Below are positions 25,612 through 34,226 of a stretch of 64,000 nucleotides of DNA, piece after piece. Location of the stretch: NCBI RefSeq assembly GCF_900188105.1, contig NZ_FZNP01000004.1, forward strand, positions 124,001 to 188,000. Direction: 5' to 3'. Position 1 is the stretch's first letter. Each line of letters starts with the position of its first letter. The position numbers and the translations under genes are program-made. The DNA is from Actinomadura mexicana (GTDB lineage: Bacteria; Actinomycetota; Actinomycetes; Streptosporangiales; Streptosporangiaceae). Below the pieces are notes generated by a model. That model ran no database searches, was not told the origin of the DNA, and saw only the letters and a program-made list of their open reading frames with translations.

Positions 25612-26094
25612 TCAGCGCAGTGCGGCGAGTTCGGTGACGTAGCGGTCGGGGGTGCCCAGGAAGAGGTCGGTGGGTCCCGGGCCATTCGAGATGTTCAGGG
25701 TGTCGAGCCGGTAGGTCCACTCGCCGCCGTGTGTTCCGGCGAACCGGTAGTTGATCTGCCAGCGGAGCCAGTCCCCAGGTGTGAGGCGCACTGCCGGAGG
25801 CCGACGCCACCTGCGTGGCATGCCATAGGGCGTCACGGTGAGTTGGACGCGGAGCAGGCCGTTGTCCTCGCGAAGGAGCACGCCGGAGTCTGAACTGGTG
25901 ACGGGCAGGCCTTCGTGGGCCGAGGCATGAGGCTGGAAGTCATCATGTTCGTTCATGAGGACCTGGTGGACGAACGGCGGTTGCATGGGCGGTAGCGGAA
26001 ACGCGGTCGGTGCGGCGTTGCGGCCTGTGGCGCGGGGCTCGCCGCGAGACTGCTTTGTCCACGAGGTCCGGACCCATTGAACAACTGCTTCCAT
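25612..26094 (-). CDS. Hypothetical protein
   Basis: A 160-residue protein that I do not recognise. ATG at 26094 is chosen because GGAAG lies 8 bases upstream. The second half is rich in Trp, Arg and Tyr and looks beta-structured (LRVQLTVTPYGMPRRWRRPP, LTPGDWLRWQINYRF, WTYRLDTLNI). The spacing suggests a small antiparallel beta domain. The first 55 residues look disordered. There is no signal peptide or membrane segment. It sits alone in the accessory zone. Confidence 0.55.
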   Translation of the reverse strand: MEAVVQWVRTSWTKQSRGEPRATGRNAAPTAFPLPPMQPPFVHQVLMNEHDDFQPHASAHEGLPVTSSDSGVLLREDNGLLRVQLTVTPYGMPRRWRRPPAVRLTPGDWLRWQINYRFAGTHGGEWTYRLDTLNISNGPGPTDLFLGTPDRYVTELAALR

Positions 26095-26988
26095 GGGTTG
26101 ATCTTCCAGTAGGAAGTTGCCCGGGGCCAGCGGACACGGTGGATCAGGCCGCCAGGTCCAACCTCTCAAGGTCGATATCGGCGGACCCTGCGTCGGAGGC
26201 TTTGCGGCGCAGTCTCAGGGAAGCGCCCCCGGGAGGCGGCTATTAGTCGACGGCAGTGTTGATTCCTGTAGTCCTCTGCACTGACCGGTCTGAGCGCCTG
26301 TTCGCCGCGCATCGCGGTGGAGAGGGCTTCATTGCGCGCGTAGCCGTCGGATGGCCACACCCAACGGGAAGGCCCGCACACGGAGGAAAGGTTCACAGCA
26401 GGCCGTTATCGGCATCTCCACAGGGCAGATATTCTCCTCGACAAGTTATCTCGCGTCTCGGGAAGATCGTGTCCTTCGCGCTCTCCTGCGGTTAACGCCC
26501 TACCCGCCGTTGACAGCACAGTGGCGCGCAGTAAGCGAAGCCAGTTCAATTCGTAGCATGCGAGCCGGTACGTGTGGGAGGATCTGCGCGGCTACGTGGT
26601 CGAGCCGGACAAGCGGAATACTCCCAGGCGGGCGGTCGCCAGCCGGGGGCCGGGAGCCTCACTCCAACGGTCAGCCGGCGAGGTAGGGGGCTTCCCGTGC
26701 CCGCCGACCGGCGGTGACCTGACTGCACGCGCCGACGATCGTGTGCGAGGCTGAATCTCCTCGCATAAACCCCTCACCGCCAGCCGCACGCGCTCTCGAC
26801 GCGGCGAAGCAACCGCGCGAAGAGGCTGGCACGCGCGCGGTCGGGTTCCCTCTGCGGACGTGAGCGGCGTCCAGGCGGTCGACATCGAGATCAGAGCCCG
26901 CACGCGGCTGTGTTCACCAGTTGCGTATCTGTCCGACAGAAGTCGCGTATACTGATCAGTCAATGTCGATGATGGGTAGGACTTTATC
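26095..26988. other. Long intergenic stretch ending in the GntR promoter
   Basis: About 890 bases hold no convincing gene on either strand; frames present have no recognisable motifs or ribosome binding sites. The last 70 bases contain the GntR-type operator at 26929-26939, a TATACT box at 26948-26953 and the 10-base palindrome ACTGATCAGT at 26951-26960. This gap separates the decaying zone from the alicyclic-type catabolic region. Confidence 0.5.
26929..26939. promoter_or_regulatory. GntR/FadR-type operator, self-regulatory site
   Basis: CTGTCCGACAG is a perfect 11-base palindrome about the central C. Its core TGTCCGACA resembles the TGGTCCGACCA core of the E. coli FadR site and fits the family pattern. 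It lies just upstream of a TATACT -10-like box and 50 bases before the GntR start. Related sites occur at 29241, 40721-40821 and 45032. Confidence 0.55.
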
Positions 26989-27726
26989 GTGGCTGGTCAG
27001 CGGGAATCCGGAATGCGGGTCATCGGCCAGAAGGTGCTCCGCCCCAGGGAGCAGGTCGAGGAGCGCATCCGGACGACGATCCTGTCCGGTGAGCTCAAGA
27101 GCGGCGACATGCTGCCGCCCGAAGCCGAACTGGCCCGGCAGTTCAACGTCAGCAGGACGACCCTCCGAGAGGCGTTGAGGTCGCTGACCACGCAGGGGCT
27201 CATCTACAAGATCCCCGGGTCGCGCGGCGGCAACTTCGTCCAGTCGGTGGATCACCACTCGCTCGGCTCGGTGGTCATCGACTCGGTGCACAACCTGCTC
27301 AAGCTCGGCAGCATCGACTTCGCCGAGGTCGCCGAGGTGCGGCAGTATCTCGAGGTCCCGTCCGTACGGCTGGCGGCGGTCAACCGCAGCGAGGAGGATC
27401 TCGAGCGCCTTCGGGACATCGTACGGCGGCAGAAGGCGGCCTCGGTGGACTCCCCGGAAGTGCCCAAGCTCGACGAGCAGTTCCACTCGCTGATCGCCCA
27501 GGCGTCGGGGAACCGGGTGCTCGCCTCGTTCGTCGCGGCCCTGCATCACGAGACCGAGCCCGTCCACTACCTCGATCTCTCCTCCGAAGTCGGCCGCACG
27601 ACGGTGCGCCAGCACACCGCCATCGTGGAGTCCATCGCCGCGAAGGACCCGGACGCGGCGGAGGCCGCGATCGTCGAGCATCTGACCTACCTGCGCAGGC
27701 ATCTGGCCGTGCATGTGAGCGACTGA
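26989..27726 (+). CDS. GntR-family regulator, FadR subfamily
   Basis: A 245-residue regulator. The winged helix-turn-helix runs from about residues 13-80 (EQVEERIRTTILSGELKSGD, LPPEAELARQFNVSRTTLRE, ALRSLTTQGLIY). The helical FCD effector domain follows, with conserved histidines in DEQFHSLIAQASGN, RQHTAIVESI and AAIVEHL that in relatives bind a metal and a carboxylate ligand. GTG at 26989 is used; ATG at 27013 is an alternative. It precedes an MHS permease and the ten-gene CoA operon, which it probably represses until an acid or its CoA ester is present. Confidence 0.92.
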   Translation: MAGQRESGMRVIGQKVLRPREQVEERIRTTILSGELKSGDMLPPEAELARQFNVSRTTLREALRSLTTQGLIYKIPGSRGGNFVQSVDHHSLGSVVIDSVHNLLKLGSIDFAEVAEVRQYLEVPSVRLAAVNRSEEDLERLRDIVRRQKAASVDSPEVPKLDEQFHSLIAQASGNRVLASFVAALHHETEPVHYLDLSSEVGRTTVRQHTAIVESIAAKDPDAAEAAIVEHLTYLRRHLAVHVSD

Positions 27727-27748
27727 GGCCCTCCGCCGGGTCCAGACC

Positions 27749-27783
27749 GAGGCCGTCACGGGTACACCGTGGCGGCCTCTTTG
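27749..27783 (+). terminator. Rho-independent terminator after the GntR gene
   Basis: GAGGCCGTCACGG at 27749-27761 pairs with CCGTGGCGGCCTC at 27767-27779, with one G-U pair and a 5-base loop, followed by TTTG. It ends the regulator transcript before the permease. Confidence 0.75.
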
Positions 27784-27886
27784 CTGTCGCGTAAAAGTTG
27801 GACCTTGTACAGCTAGGTGAAATGACCTACCGTTTCGGGCTACCAGCCACAGCGCACATGGGACACAACCTCAGGAGGGCGTCGGC

Positions 27887-29230
27887 ATGGTCACTCCAAC
27901 CCAGTCGGTCGGCGTGCCGATCCGGAAGGTCGCCTTCGCGAGCTTCATCGGCACCTGCATCGAGTTCTTCGACATGTACATCTTCGGTACGGCTTCGGCC
28001 CTGGTCTTCAGCAAGCTCTTCTTCCCGTCGCTGGACCCGCTGGCCGGCACACTCGCGGCGTTCGCCACCTTCGGGGTCGGTTTCGCCGCGCGCCCGCTGG
28101 GCGGGGTGATCTTCGGTCACTTCGGCGACCGTTTCGGGCGCAAGAGCATGCTGGTCCTGAGCCTGGCCATCATGGGCTCGGGGACGACGGTGGTCGGCCT
28201 GCTGCCGACGTACCAGCAGATCGGCATCTGGGCGGCGGTCCTCCTGGTGCTGGCCCGCCTGATGCAGGGAGTGGCGATCGGCGGCGAGTGGAGTGGCGCG
28301 GTCCTGATGGCGGTCGAGCACGCTCCGCCCCGCAAGCGCGCGTTCTATGCCAGCTGGCCGTTGTGCGGCGTTCCGGTCGGCTTGATTCTGGCCACGGGTT
28401 CCTTCTACCTCATCGGGCTGCTTCCCGAGAGCACCCTGATGAGCTGGGGATGGCGCCTGCCGTTCCTCGCCAGCGCGATCCTGCTCCTCGTGGGTCTGTA
28501 CATCCGGGTCCAGGTCACCGAGTCGCCCGCTTTCCAGGCCGTGCGCGACCGCGGCCATGAGGCGCGCTTTCCCGCGAGCGAAGTGGTGCGCCGGAACGGC
28601 AAGGCCGTCCTCATCGGCGTTCTCGCGATGGCGGCCAACAGCATCCCGTTCTACATGCCCACCGTGTTCGCACTGCGCTACGGCGTAGAGGAGGGAGGCG
28701 CGAGCAAGGGCACGATCCTGCTGGCGGTCTGCATCGCCGCAGTGATCCAGGTCTTCACCATCCCGTTCGCCGCGGCCTTGGCCGACCGGTACGGGCGCCG
28801 CCCGGTTCTCCTCGCCGGGAGCCTGCTGGCGATTCTCGAGGCATTCCCGTTCTTCTGGCTGCTCAACACCGGCAACACGCTCGCCATCATCGTGGCGATG
28901 GTCATCGCGATCCCGGTGGTGCACACGCTGACGTACGCACCGATCGCCAGCTTCCTGTCCGAGTTGTTCGAGACCCGGCTGCGGTACAGCGGCTCCGCGA
29001 TCAGCTATCAGATCGGCAGCATGGTGTGGAGCGGGCCGGTGCCGTTCGTCTCGGCGGCCCTGTTCGCCTGGTCGGGGGCCGCCTGGCCTCTGGCGCTGTA
29101 CATGCTCATCCCCTCCCTCCTTTCACTCGTGGCGATCTACTCGGCCCGGGAGTCCTACCGAGACGACATCGTCGATCTGGGGGGTGAGGCCCCGACCGGC
29201 CCTGTCCGCACCGGGGCGGAGGGTTTCTGA
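27887..29230 (+). CDS. MFS transporter of the metabolite:H+ symporter (MHS) type
   Basis: A 447-residue inner-membrane protein with about 12 hydrophobic segments. The first segment contains FIGTCIEFFDMYIFGTASAL, characteristic of the MHS group (ProP, ShiA, KgtP-like). The loop motif GHFGDRFGRKSMLVLSL lies near residue 80-95 and its second copy is ALADRYGRRPVLLAGSL. AGGAGG is 8 bases before the ATG. Known relatives take up carboxylic acids with protons. It ends 34 bases before the CoA-transferase of the large operon, so it likely imports the acid that the operon degrades. Confidence 0.9.
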   Translation: MVTPTQSVGVPIRKVAFASFIGTCIEFFDMYIFGTASALVFSKLFFPSLDPLAGTLAAFATFGVGFAARPLGGVIFGHFGDRFGRKSMLVLSLAIMGSGTTVVGLLPTYQQIGIWAAVLLVLARLMQGVAIGGEWSGAVLMAVEHAPPRKRAFYASWPLCGVPVGLILATGSFYLIGLLPESTLMSWGWRLPFLASAILLLVGLYIRVQVTESPAFQAVRDRGHEARFPASEVVRRNGKAVLIGVLAMAANSIPFYMPTVFALRYGVEEGGASKGTILLAVCIAAVIQVFTIPFAAALADRYGRRPVLLAGSLLAILEAFPFFWLLNTGNTLAIIVAMVIAIPVVHTLTYAPIASFLSELFETRLRYSGSAISYQIGSMVWSGPVPFVSAALFAWSGAAWPLALYMLIPSLLSLVAIYSARESYRDDIVDLGGEAPTGPVRTGAEGF

Positions 29231-29240
29231 TGTGGAGAAA

Positions 29241-29249
29241 TGTCGAACA
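29241..29249. promoter_or_regulatory. GntR-type operator-like site before the CoA operon
   Basis: TGTCGAACA differs at one base from the palindrome TGTCnGACA found at 26930 and 40757. It lies in the 34-base gap after the permease, directly before TATAAG (29251-29256), which could be the -10 box of an internal promoter for the ten-gene operon. Confidence 0.4.
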
Positions 29250-29264
29250 ATATAAGGTGTGTTC

Positions 29265-30503
29265 ATGACTGCACCGCAGCAACCAGAATCGACAGACGGA
29301 CCGTTGCGAGGTCTCCGCGTCGTGGACATGACGACCTCGTACGCCGGCCCCACGGCCTCGATGTACCTGGCGGACCTGGGCGCGGACGTGATCAAGGTCG
29401 AGCGTCCGGGGACCGGCGACGATGCGCGCTCGTGGGGCCCGCCCTTCATCGGAGCGGACTCGGCCTGGTTCGCCTCGGCCAACCGCAACAAGCGCTCGGT
29501 GGTCATCAATCTGCGCGCTCCCAGCGGGCCCGCCACGCTGCGCACACTGGTCGGCCAGGCCGACGTGTTCATGGAGAACTTCAATCCCGGCAAGCTGAAG
29601 GCGCTGCAGATCGACCACGAGAGTCTGCGGACGGAGTTCCCCCGTCTGATCTACTGCGCCATGTCGGGCTACGGGCTGGACGGTCCGGACCACACCCTGC
29701 CCGGGTACGATCTCGCCGCCCAGGCACGCTCAGGGCTGATGTCGGTGACAGGCGCCAAAGGCGGTTCACCGCAACGTGTCTCCACCGCGCTCACCGACAT
29801 CGTGACCGGCATGTGCGCCGCGCTGGCGATCAACGCGGCGGTGGTGCGGCAGCGGGCGGAGGGCGTCGGCGACCTCATCGACGTGTCGCTGCTCGACTCC
29901 TCCCTCGCGGTGATGGCGCCCCGGGTCGCCGCCCATCTCGCGGGCGAGCCGGACCCGTCCCCGAGTGGCGGCACCGATTCGGTGCTGGCGGTGTACCAGT
30001 CGTTTCCGACCGCCGACCGCGATCTCGTGATCGCCATCGGCAACGACGCGATGTGGCGCCGGTTCTGTGTCGCGATCGGCCTGCGCGAGCTCGCGGAACG
30101 TTCCGAACTGGCCGACAACGCCGGCCGACGCGCCCATCGCGAGCAGCTGATCGATCTGGTGACCGGCCGGCTGACCCAGCGCACCGCGGCCGAATGGCAG
30201 TGCGTGCTCGGAAACGCGGGCATCCCCTGCTCGCTGGTGCAGCGGGTCTCAGAGGTGGTCGCGGATCCGCAGGTGGTCGCCCGCGAGGCCCTGTTGCCGG
30301 TGCCCGGCACATCCGCCCGCACGGTGCGCGGCCCGTTCCGGCTCGCGTCGATGCCGCGGCCCCGCAATTCGCGATTCCCCGAACTCGGCGCGCACACGGC
30401 CGAGGTCCTCGCCGAGCACGGTTTCGGTCCGGACGACATCGCGCGGCTCGTCGAGTGCGGAGTCGTCGAGGTCGGCGGCGCGCGTGAGAGTGCGGTGCGA
30501 TGA
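29265..30503 (+). CDS. CaiB/BaiF-type CoA-transferase (family III)
   Basis: A 412-residue family III CoA-transferase. The start GLRVVDMTTSYAGPTASMYL and LGADVIKVERPGTGDDAR are typical, and the catalytic-aspartate region is YDLAAQARSGLMSVTG (Asp near residue 150). Such enzymes move CoA from one thioester to an acid without ATP. ATG at 29265 has AAGG 7 bases upstream; a GTG at 29259 is possible. It is the first gene of the operon running to 39721 and overlaps the enoyl-CoA hydratase by ATGA. A second, distinct CoA-transferase closes the operon. Confidence 0.9.
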   Translation: MTAPQQPESTDGPLRGLRVVDMTTSYAGPTASMYLADLGADVIKVERPGTGDDARSWGPPFIGADSAWFASANRNKRSVVINLRAPSGPATLRTLVGQADVFMENFNPGKLKALQIDHESLRTEFPRLIYCAMSGYGLDGPDHTLPGYDLAAQARSGLMSVTGAKGGSPQRVSTALTDIVTGMCAALAINAAVVRQRAEGVGDLIDVSLLDSSLAVMAPRVAAHLAGEPDPSPSGGTDSVLAVYQSFPTADRDLVIAIGNDAMWRRFCVAIGLRELAERSELADNAGRRAHREQLIDLVTGRLTQRTAAEWQCVLGNAGIPCSLVQRVSEVVADPQVVAREALLPVPGTSARTVRGPFRLASMPRPRNSRFPELGAHTAEVLAEHGFGPDDIARLVECGVVEVGGARESAVR

Positions 30504-31312
30504 CCAGCGAGTTCGTGGTGGTCGAACGTGATGGCGCGGTGGCCACGGTCCGGATCGACCGCCCGGAGGTGCACAACGCGTTGAACGCGGAAATCCTGCG
30601 GCACCTCGGGGAAGAGATCGCCGCACTGGCCGACTCGGGAGGCACGCGCGCCATCGTGCTCACCGGTAGCGGCGCCAAGGCGTTCAGCGCGGGCGCAGAT
30701 CTCGACGAGCTGGCGGGGCTGAGCGCCGAAGAGGCGGCTCCGGTGATGAGGGCGGGGCAGGCGGTCGTCCGGAGCATCGAGCAGTGCCCGGTACCGGTGA
30801 TCGCCGCCGTGAACGGCCTCGCCCTCGGCGGGGGGTTCGAGCTGGCACTCGCCTGCTCGTTCGCACTCGCCTCGGCGGACGCGGCGTTCGGGCTGCCGGA
30901 GGCGGGGCTCGGGCTGATCCCCGGTTACGGCGGCACCCAGCGCCTCGCGCGCGTGGTGGGGCCCGCCGTGGCCCGGCATGTGATGCTCACCGGGCACCGG
31001 ATCGACCCTGAACGCGCCTACCTGCTCGGCATCACGGTGCTGCCGCCGGTCGAGCCGCAGGCACTGATGCCGCTCGCACTGGACACGGCCCGCCAGATCG
31101 CCTCACGAGGTCCGGCCGCCTGCCAGGCGATCATCAACGCCGTCGACACCGGAATGGACGGTCCGCTGGACGCCGGACTCGCCCTGGAGACCAGCCTGGC
31201 CGCGGTGGCCATCGGCGGGAGCGAGTCGGCCGAGGGGGTGGCCGCGTTCCGGCAGAGGCGGCCACCGGCCTTCGGGATGGCTCGACCCGAGCGAAAGGGC
31301 GGTGCGCCGTGA
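30500..31312 (+). CDS. Enoyl-CoA hydratase/isomerase family protein
   Basis: A 270-residue crotonase. The CoA-binding oxyanion segment is AFSAGADLDELAGL, and the second oxyanion hole is ALGGGFELALACSFALASADAA. FGLPEAGLGLIPGYGGTQRL contains the glutamates expected of a true hydratase: Glu in LPEAGLGL, and Glu in the GFELA position. It would hydrate an alpha,beta-unsaturated or cyclohexene-type CoA ester made by the neighbouring dehydrogenase; in the alicyclic reading it corresponds to BadK. It overlaps both neighbours by four bases. Confidence 0.9.
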   Translation: MTSEFVVVERDGAVATVRIDRPEVHNALNAEILRHLGEEIAALADSGGTRAIVLTGSGAKAFSAGADLDELAGLSAEEAAPVMRAGQAVVRSIEQCPVPVIAAVNGLALGGGFELALACSFALASADAAFGLPEAGLGLIPGYGGTQRLARVVGPAVARHVMLTGHRIDPERAYLLGITVLPPVEPQALMPLALDTARQIASRGPAACQAIINAVDTGMDGPLDAGLALETSLAAVAIGGSESAEGVAAFRQRRPPAFGMARPERKGGAP

Positions 31313-32538
31313 ACCCCACGGTATTCGAGCTCGATCTGGACCGGGACCCCGAGGCCTACCTCGCGCTGCACCGGTCGCTCGACGAGTCGGCCGCGGACGC
31401 GCTGCTGGACGAGCGGGAACTCTCCGTGCGCATGGCGGTGCGGGAGGTGGTGGCCCGCGCCGTCGCCCCCCGGGCCGCCGCCGCGGACCTGGACCATGCG
31501 TTCGTGCACGAGAGCTACCAGGCTCTGGCCAAGGAGGGCCTGGCCGGCTTGATCTTCCCGGAAAGACTGTCGGGAAGCGGCGACAGCAATGTCGCCTACG
31601 CCGCGGCGGTGGAGGAGATCACCGTGGGTTGCGCGGCCACCAGCCTGGTCTACATGACACAGATGCACGCGGCGTACCCGATCATGATGGCCGGGACGGA
31701 GGAACTGGCCGAGCGCTACATACCCGGGCTGCTGAGCGGGCGGACCTATGGTGCGCTCGCCATCACAGAGCCGGACGCGGGCAGTGACGTCGCGAGCCTG
31801 CGGACGGCGGCCGTTCCGCATGACGGCGGGTACCGCCTGTCCGGGGGCAAGACGTTCATCACCACTGGTGACCGGGCCGACGTGATCATCTGCTTCGCCA
31901 CGGTCGACCGGGCGCGCGGGCGCGACGGCATCACCGCCTTCGTGCTCGACGGCCGGTGGCGGGGGCTGTCCCGGGGAAACCCGCTGGACAAGCTCGGCAT
32001 GCACGGGTCGACCACCGCCGAGCTGTTCTTCGACCATCTCGAGGTGCCCGCCGACCACCTCCTGGGCGAGCCGGGCCAGGGCTGGCGCATCGTGATGAAC
32101 TCCGTCACCAAGTCGCGGATCAGCGCGGCGGCCCAGGGCGTGGGGCTCGCCCGCGCCGCGTACGCGCGGACGTTGCGCGCTCTCACCTCTCTGCACGGCA
32201 CCCGGCCGCCCGCCGAGGCCGCTTCCGCCCTCGCCGCGCTGCGCGGCCGGATCCTGCAGGGCAGGCTTCTGCTCTACAGCGTCGCGCGGCAGGTGGACGC
32301 TGCGGCGGATCCGCCGGCCGGGCAGATCGCCATCATGAAGCAGTCCTGCACCGATCTCGGCTGGCAGGCCTCTCGCGAGGCCATGCGCATCCTCGGCCCC
32401 TACGGCGACCTCGCCGAGCTCGGGGTCGAGCGCTGCCTGCGGGACGCGAAGGTGACCCAGATCTACGACGGCACGAACGAGATACAGCGGTTGCTGATCG
32501 CCCGCGACACGGCGCGCGCGATGGAGGAGCGGAGATGA
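31309..32538 (+). CDS. Acyl-CoA dehydrogenase with Asp in the catalytic YEGT position
   Basis: A 409-residue acyl-CoA dehydrogenase with all main motifs: GALAITEPDAGSDVASL, KTFITTGDRADV, PLDKLGMHGSTTAELFFD, and the end VTQIYDGTNEIQRLLIARD. In short- and medium-chain enzymes the catalytic base is the Glu of YEGT; here it is Asp387. The PhoH-like spacing is unchanged, so the protein is probably active with a shifted base. Enzymes acting on ring CoA esters are known to depart from the canonical glutamate, which fits the BadI-like hydrolase in the same operon. Start is GTG at 31309. Confidence 0.92.
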   Translation: MNPTVFELDLDRDPEAYLALHRSLDESAADALLDERELSVRMAVREVVARAVAPRAAAADLDHAFVHESYQALAKEGLAGLIFPERLSGSGDSNVAYAAAVEEITVGCAATSLVYMTQMHAAYPIMMAGTEELAERYIPGLLSGRTYGALAITEPDAGSDVASLRTAAVPHDGGYRLSGGKTFITTGDRADVIICFATVDRARGRDGITAFVLDGRWRGLSRGNPLDKLGMHGSTTAELFFDHLEVPADHLLGEPGQGWRIVMNSVTKSRISAAAQGVGLARAAYARTLRALTSLHGTRPPAEAASALAALRGRILQGRLLLYSVARQVDAAADPPAGQIAIMKQSCTDLGWQASREAMRILGPYGDLAELGVERCLRDAKVTQIYDGTNEIQRLLIARDTARAMEERR

Positions 32539-33302
32539 CCACGGTGCGGGAACGGCCATTGGACGGGAAGGTGGCCATCGTCACGGGCGCGGGGCGCGGC
32601 CTCGGACGGTCGATGGCCGGAGCGTTGGCCGATGCCGGCGCTCGGGTCTGCGTCGCCGCGCGGTCCGGCGATGAGCTGGACACGTTCGTCCGGGAGCAGG
32701 CGGATCTGGGCCGGGAGGCCCTGGCATGCCCGACGGACGTCACCGATGCCGAGGCCGTGAACCGCCTCGTCGACGGCACGGTGGACGCCTTCGGCCGGCT
32801 GGACGTCCTGGTGAACAACTCGGGAATCGTCGCCACCACCCCCCTGCTGGATCAGGAGCCGGACGAGTGGGACCGGATCATCGCGACGAACCTGCGCGGC
32901 GTGTACCTCGCCACCCGGGCCGCCGGCCGGTACATGGTCCCGGCGAAATCCGGCAAGGTCGTGAACATCGCGTCCAACCACGCGATGATCGGCGTTCCGG
33001 GTTTCGCGGCCTACGCGGCGTCCAAGGCCGGCGTCATCGCGTTCACCAAGACGATGGCGATCGAGTGGGCCCGGTACGGGATCAGTGTCAACGCGCTCGC
33101 GCCCGGCTACTTCGCGACCCCGCTGAACGCGGGGCTGCGCGCCGACCCGGAACTGACGAGGCGTGTGCACAGGGCGATCCCGGCCCACCGGTTCGGCCGG
33201 CCCGAGGAGCTCGCACCCTGGCTGCTCCTGCTCGCGGGAGACGCCTCTGACTTCATGACGGGAGAGACGATCGTCATCGACGGCGGCCAGATCGCCCGAT
33301 GA
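32535..33302 (+). CDS. SDR-family oxidoreductase (possible ring-hydroxyacyl-CoA dehydrogenase)
   Basis: A 255-residue classical SDR: TGAGRGLGRS near residue 17, VAARSGDEL, NNSG (Ser where Ala is usual in NNAG), NIASNHAMIG, catalytic YAASKAG, and the C-terminal EELAPWLLLLAGDASDFMTGETIVIDGGQ. In benzoate- and cyclohexanecarboxylate-degrading bacteria an SDR (BadH) oxidises 2-hydroxycyclohexanecarboxyl-CoA; its place between a dehydrogenase, hydratase and a BadI-like hydrolase suggests the same job. ATG at 32535 overlaps the previous stop by ATGA. Confidence 0.9.
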   Translation: MTTVRERPLDGKVAIVTGAGRGLGRSMAGALADAGARVCVAARSGDELDTFVREQADLGREALACPTDVTDAEAVNRLVDGTVDAFGRLDVLVNNSGIVATTPLLDQEPDEWDRIIATNLRGVYLATRAAGRYMVPAKSGKVVNIASNHAMIGVPGFAAYAASKAGVIAFTKTMAIEWARYGISVNALAPGYFATPLNAGLRADPELTRRVHRAIPAHRFGRPEELAPWLLLLAGDASDFMTGETIVIDGGQIAR

Positions 33303-33333
33303 GCACGCCACATCGCGAACAGGAGTGCACGAC

Positions 33334-34212
33334 GTGACAACGCAGAACCACCTCGTGGCGGTGCTGGGGGCGGGGACCATGGGGTCCGGGATCGCCACCG
33401 TCGCCGTACGGGCGGGCCACCGGACCATCATCCACGACCTCGACGAACGGGGCGTCGAGCGGGGCCTCGGCGCGGTCCGTGGATTCCTGGACAAGAGCGC
33501 GCGCCTCGGCAAGATGACCGAGGAGCAGGCCGGGGAGGCGGCCGCCCGGATCGAGGGCACGACCGACCTGAAGGCGATCGCCGGAGCCGACGTGGTGATC
33601 GAGGCGATCTACGAGGACCTCGGCGCGAAGCAGGCGCTCTTCGCAGAACTTGACGGCATCGTGGGTGAGCACACCCTCTTCCACACCAACACCTCGACCT
33701 TGTCGGTGACCGCGATCGCGGCCGGATCGAGGCGGCCGGAACGGGTCGTGGGCACCCACTACTGCAACCCGGCCCCGCTGATGAAGCTGGTGGAGATGGC
33801 CGACGGCCGGCACACGGCGGGCTGGGCGCACGACGCCACCCTGGAGTTCCTGGCCGGCCTCGGGAAGACCACGGTGGTCACCAAGGACCGACCCGGCTTC
33901 ATCGTCAACCGCTTCCTCATTCCCTGGGAGAACAGCTGTATCAGCGCGCTGGAGTCGGGCCTCGGCACCAGGGACTCCATCGACGCGGCGGTGACCGGGG
34001 CACTGGGCCACCCGATGGGTCCGTTCCGGCTGCTCGACGTGGTCGGGCTGGACATTCACCAGCAGGTCGCCACGAGACTCTATGAGCAGTTGCGCGACCC
34101 GCGCTTCTACCCGCCCCCCATGGTGGATCGGATGGTCGCCGCCGGCGATCTCGGGCGCAAGACCGGGCGCGGCTTCTACACCTACGACGACAGCCGGCTT
34201 TTCGGCTCCTGA
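33334..34212 (+). CDS. 3-Hydroxyacyl-CoA dehydrogenase (first of two)
   Basis: A 292-residue NAD-dependent enzyme of the 3-hydroxybutyryl-CoA dehydrogenase type. The Rossmann motif GAGTMGSGIA is near residue 11, the catalytic His lies in GTHYCNPAPLMKLVE, and the C-terminal dimer domain has RPGFIVNRFLIPWENSCISALESG and GHPMGPFRLLDVVGLD. GTG at 33334 is chosen for AGGAG 8 bases upstream; GTG at 33325 overlaps that site. The next gene is a close family member, suggesting one acts on the ring or its opened product and the other on the straight chain. Confidence 0.92.
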   Translation: MTTQNHLVAVLGAGTMGSGIATVAVRAGHRTIIHDLDERGVERGLGAVRGFLDKSARLGKMTEEQAGEAAARIEGTTDLKAIAGADVVIEAIYEDLGAKQALFAELDGIVGEHTLFHTNTSTLSVTAIAAGSRRPERVVGTHYCNPAPLMKLVEMADGRHTAGWAHDATLEFLAGLGKTTVVTKDRPGFIVNRFLIPWENSCISALESGLGTRDSIDAAVTGALGHPMGPFRLLDVVGLDIHQQVATRLYEQLRDPRFYPPPMVDRMVAAGDLGRKTGRGFYTYDDSRLFGS

Positions 34213-34226
34213 GCAGGAGATTGCGC

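Noticed and set aside
26948..26960. ACTGATCAGT palindrome as the GntR operator
   Set aside because: It is palindromic but does not recur at other promoters, unlike TGTCnGACA; it overlaps the -10-like box and was noted only as context.
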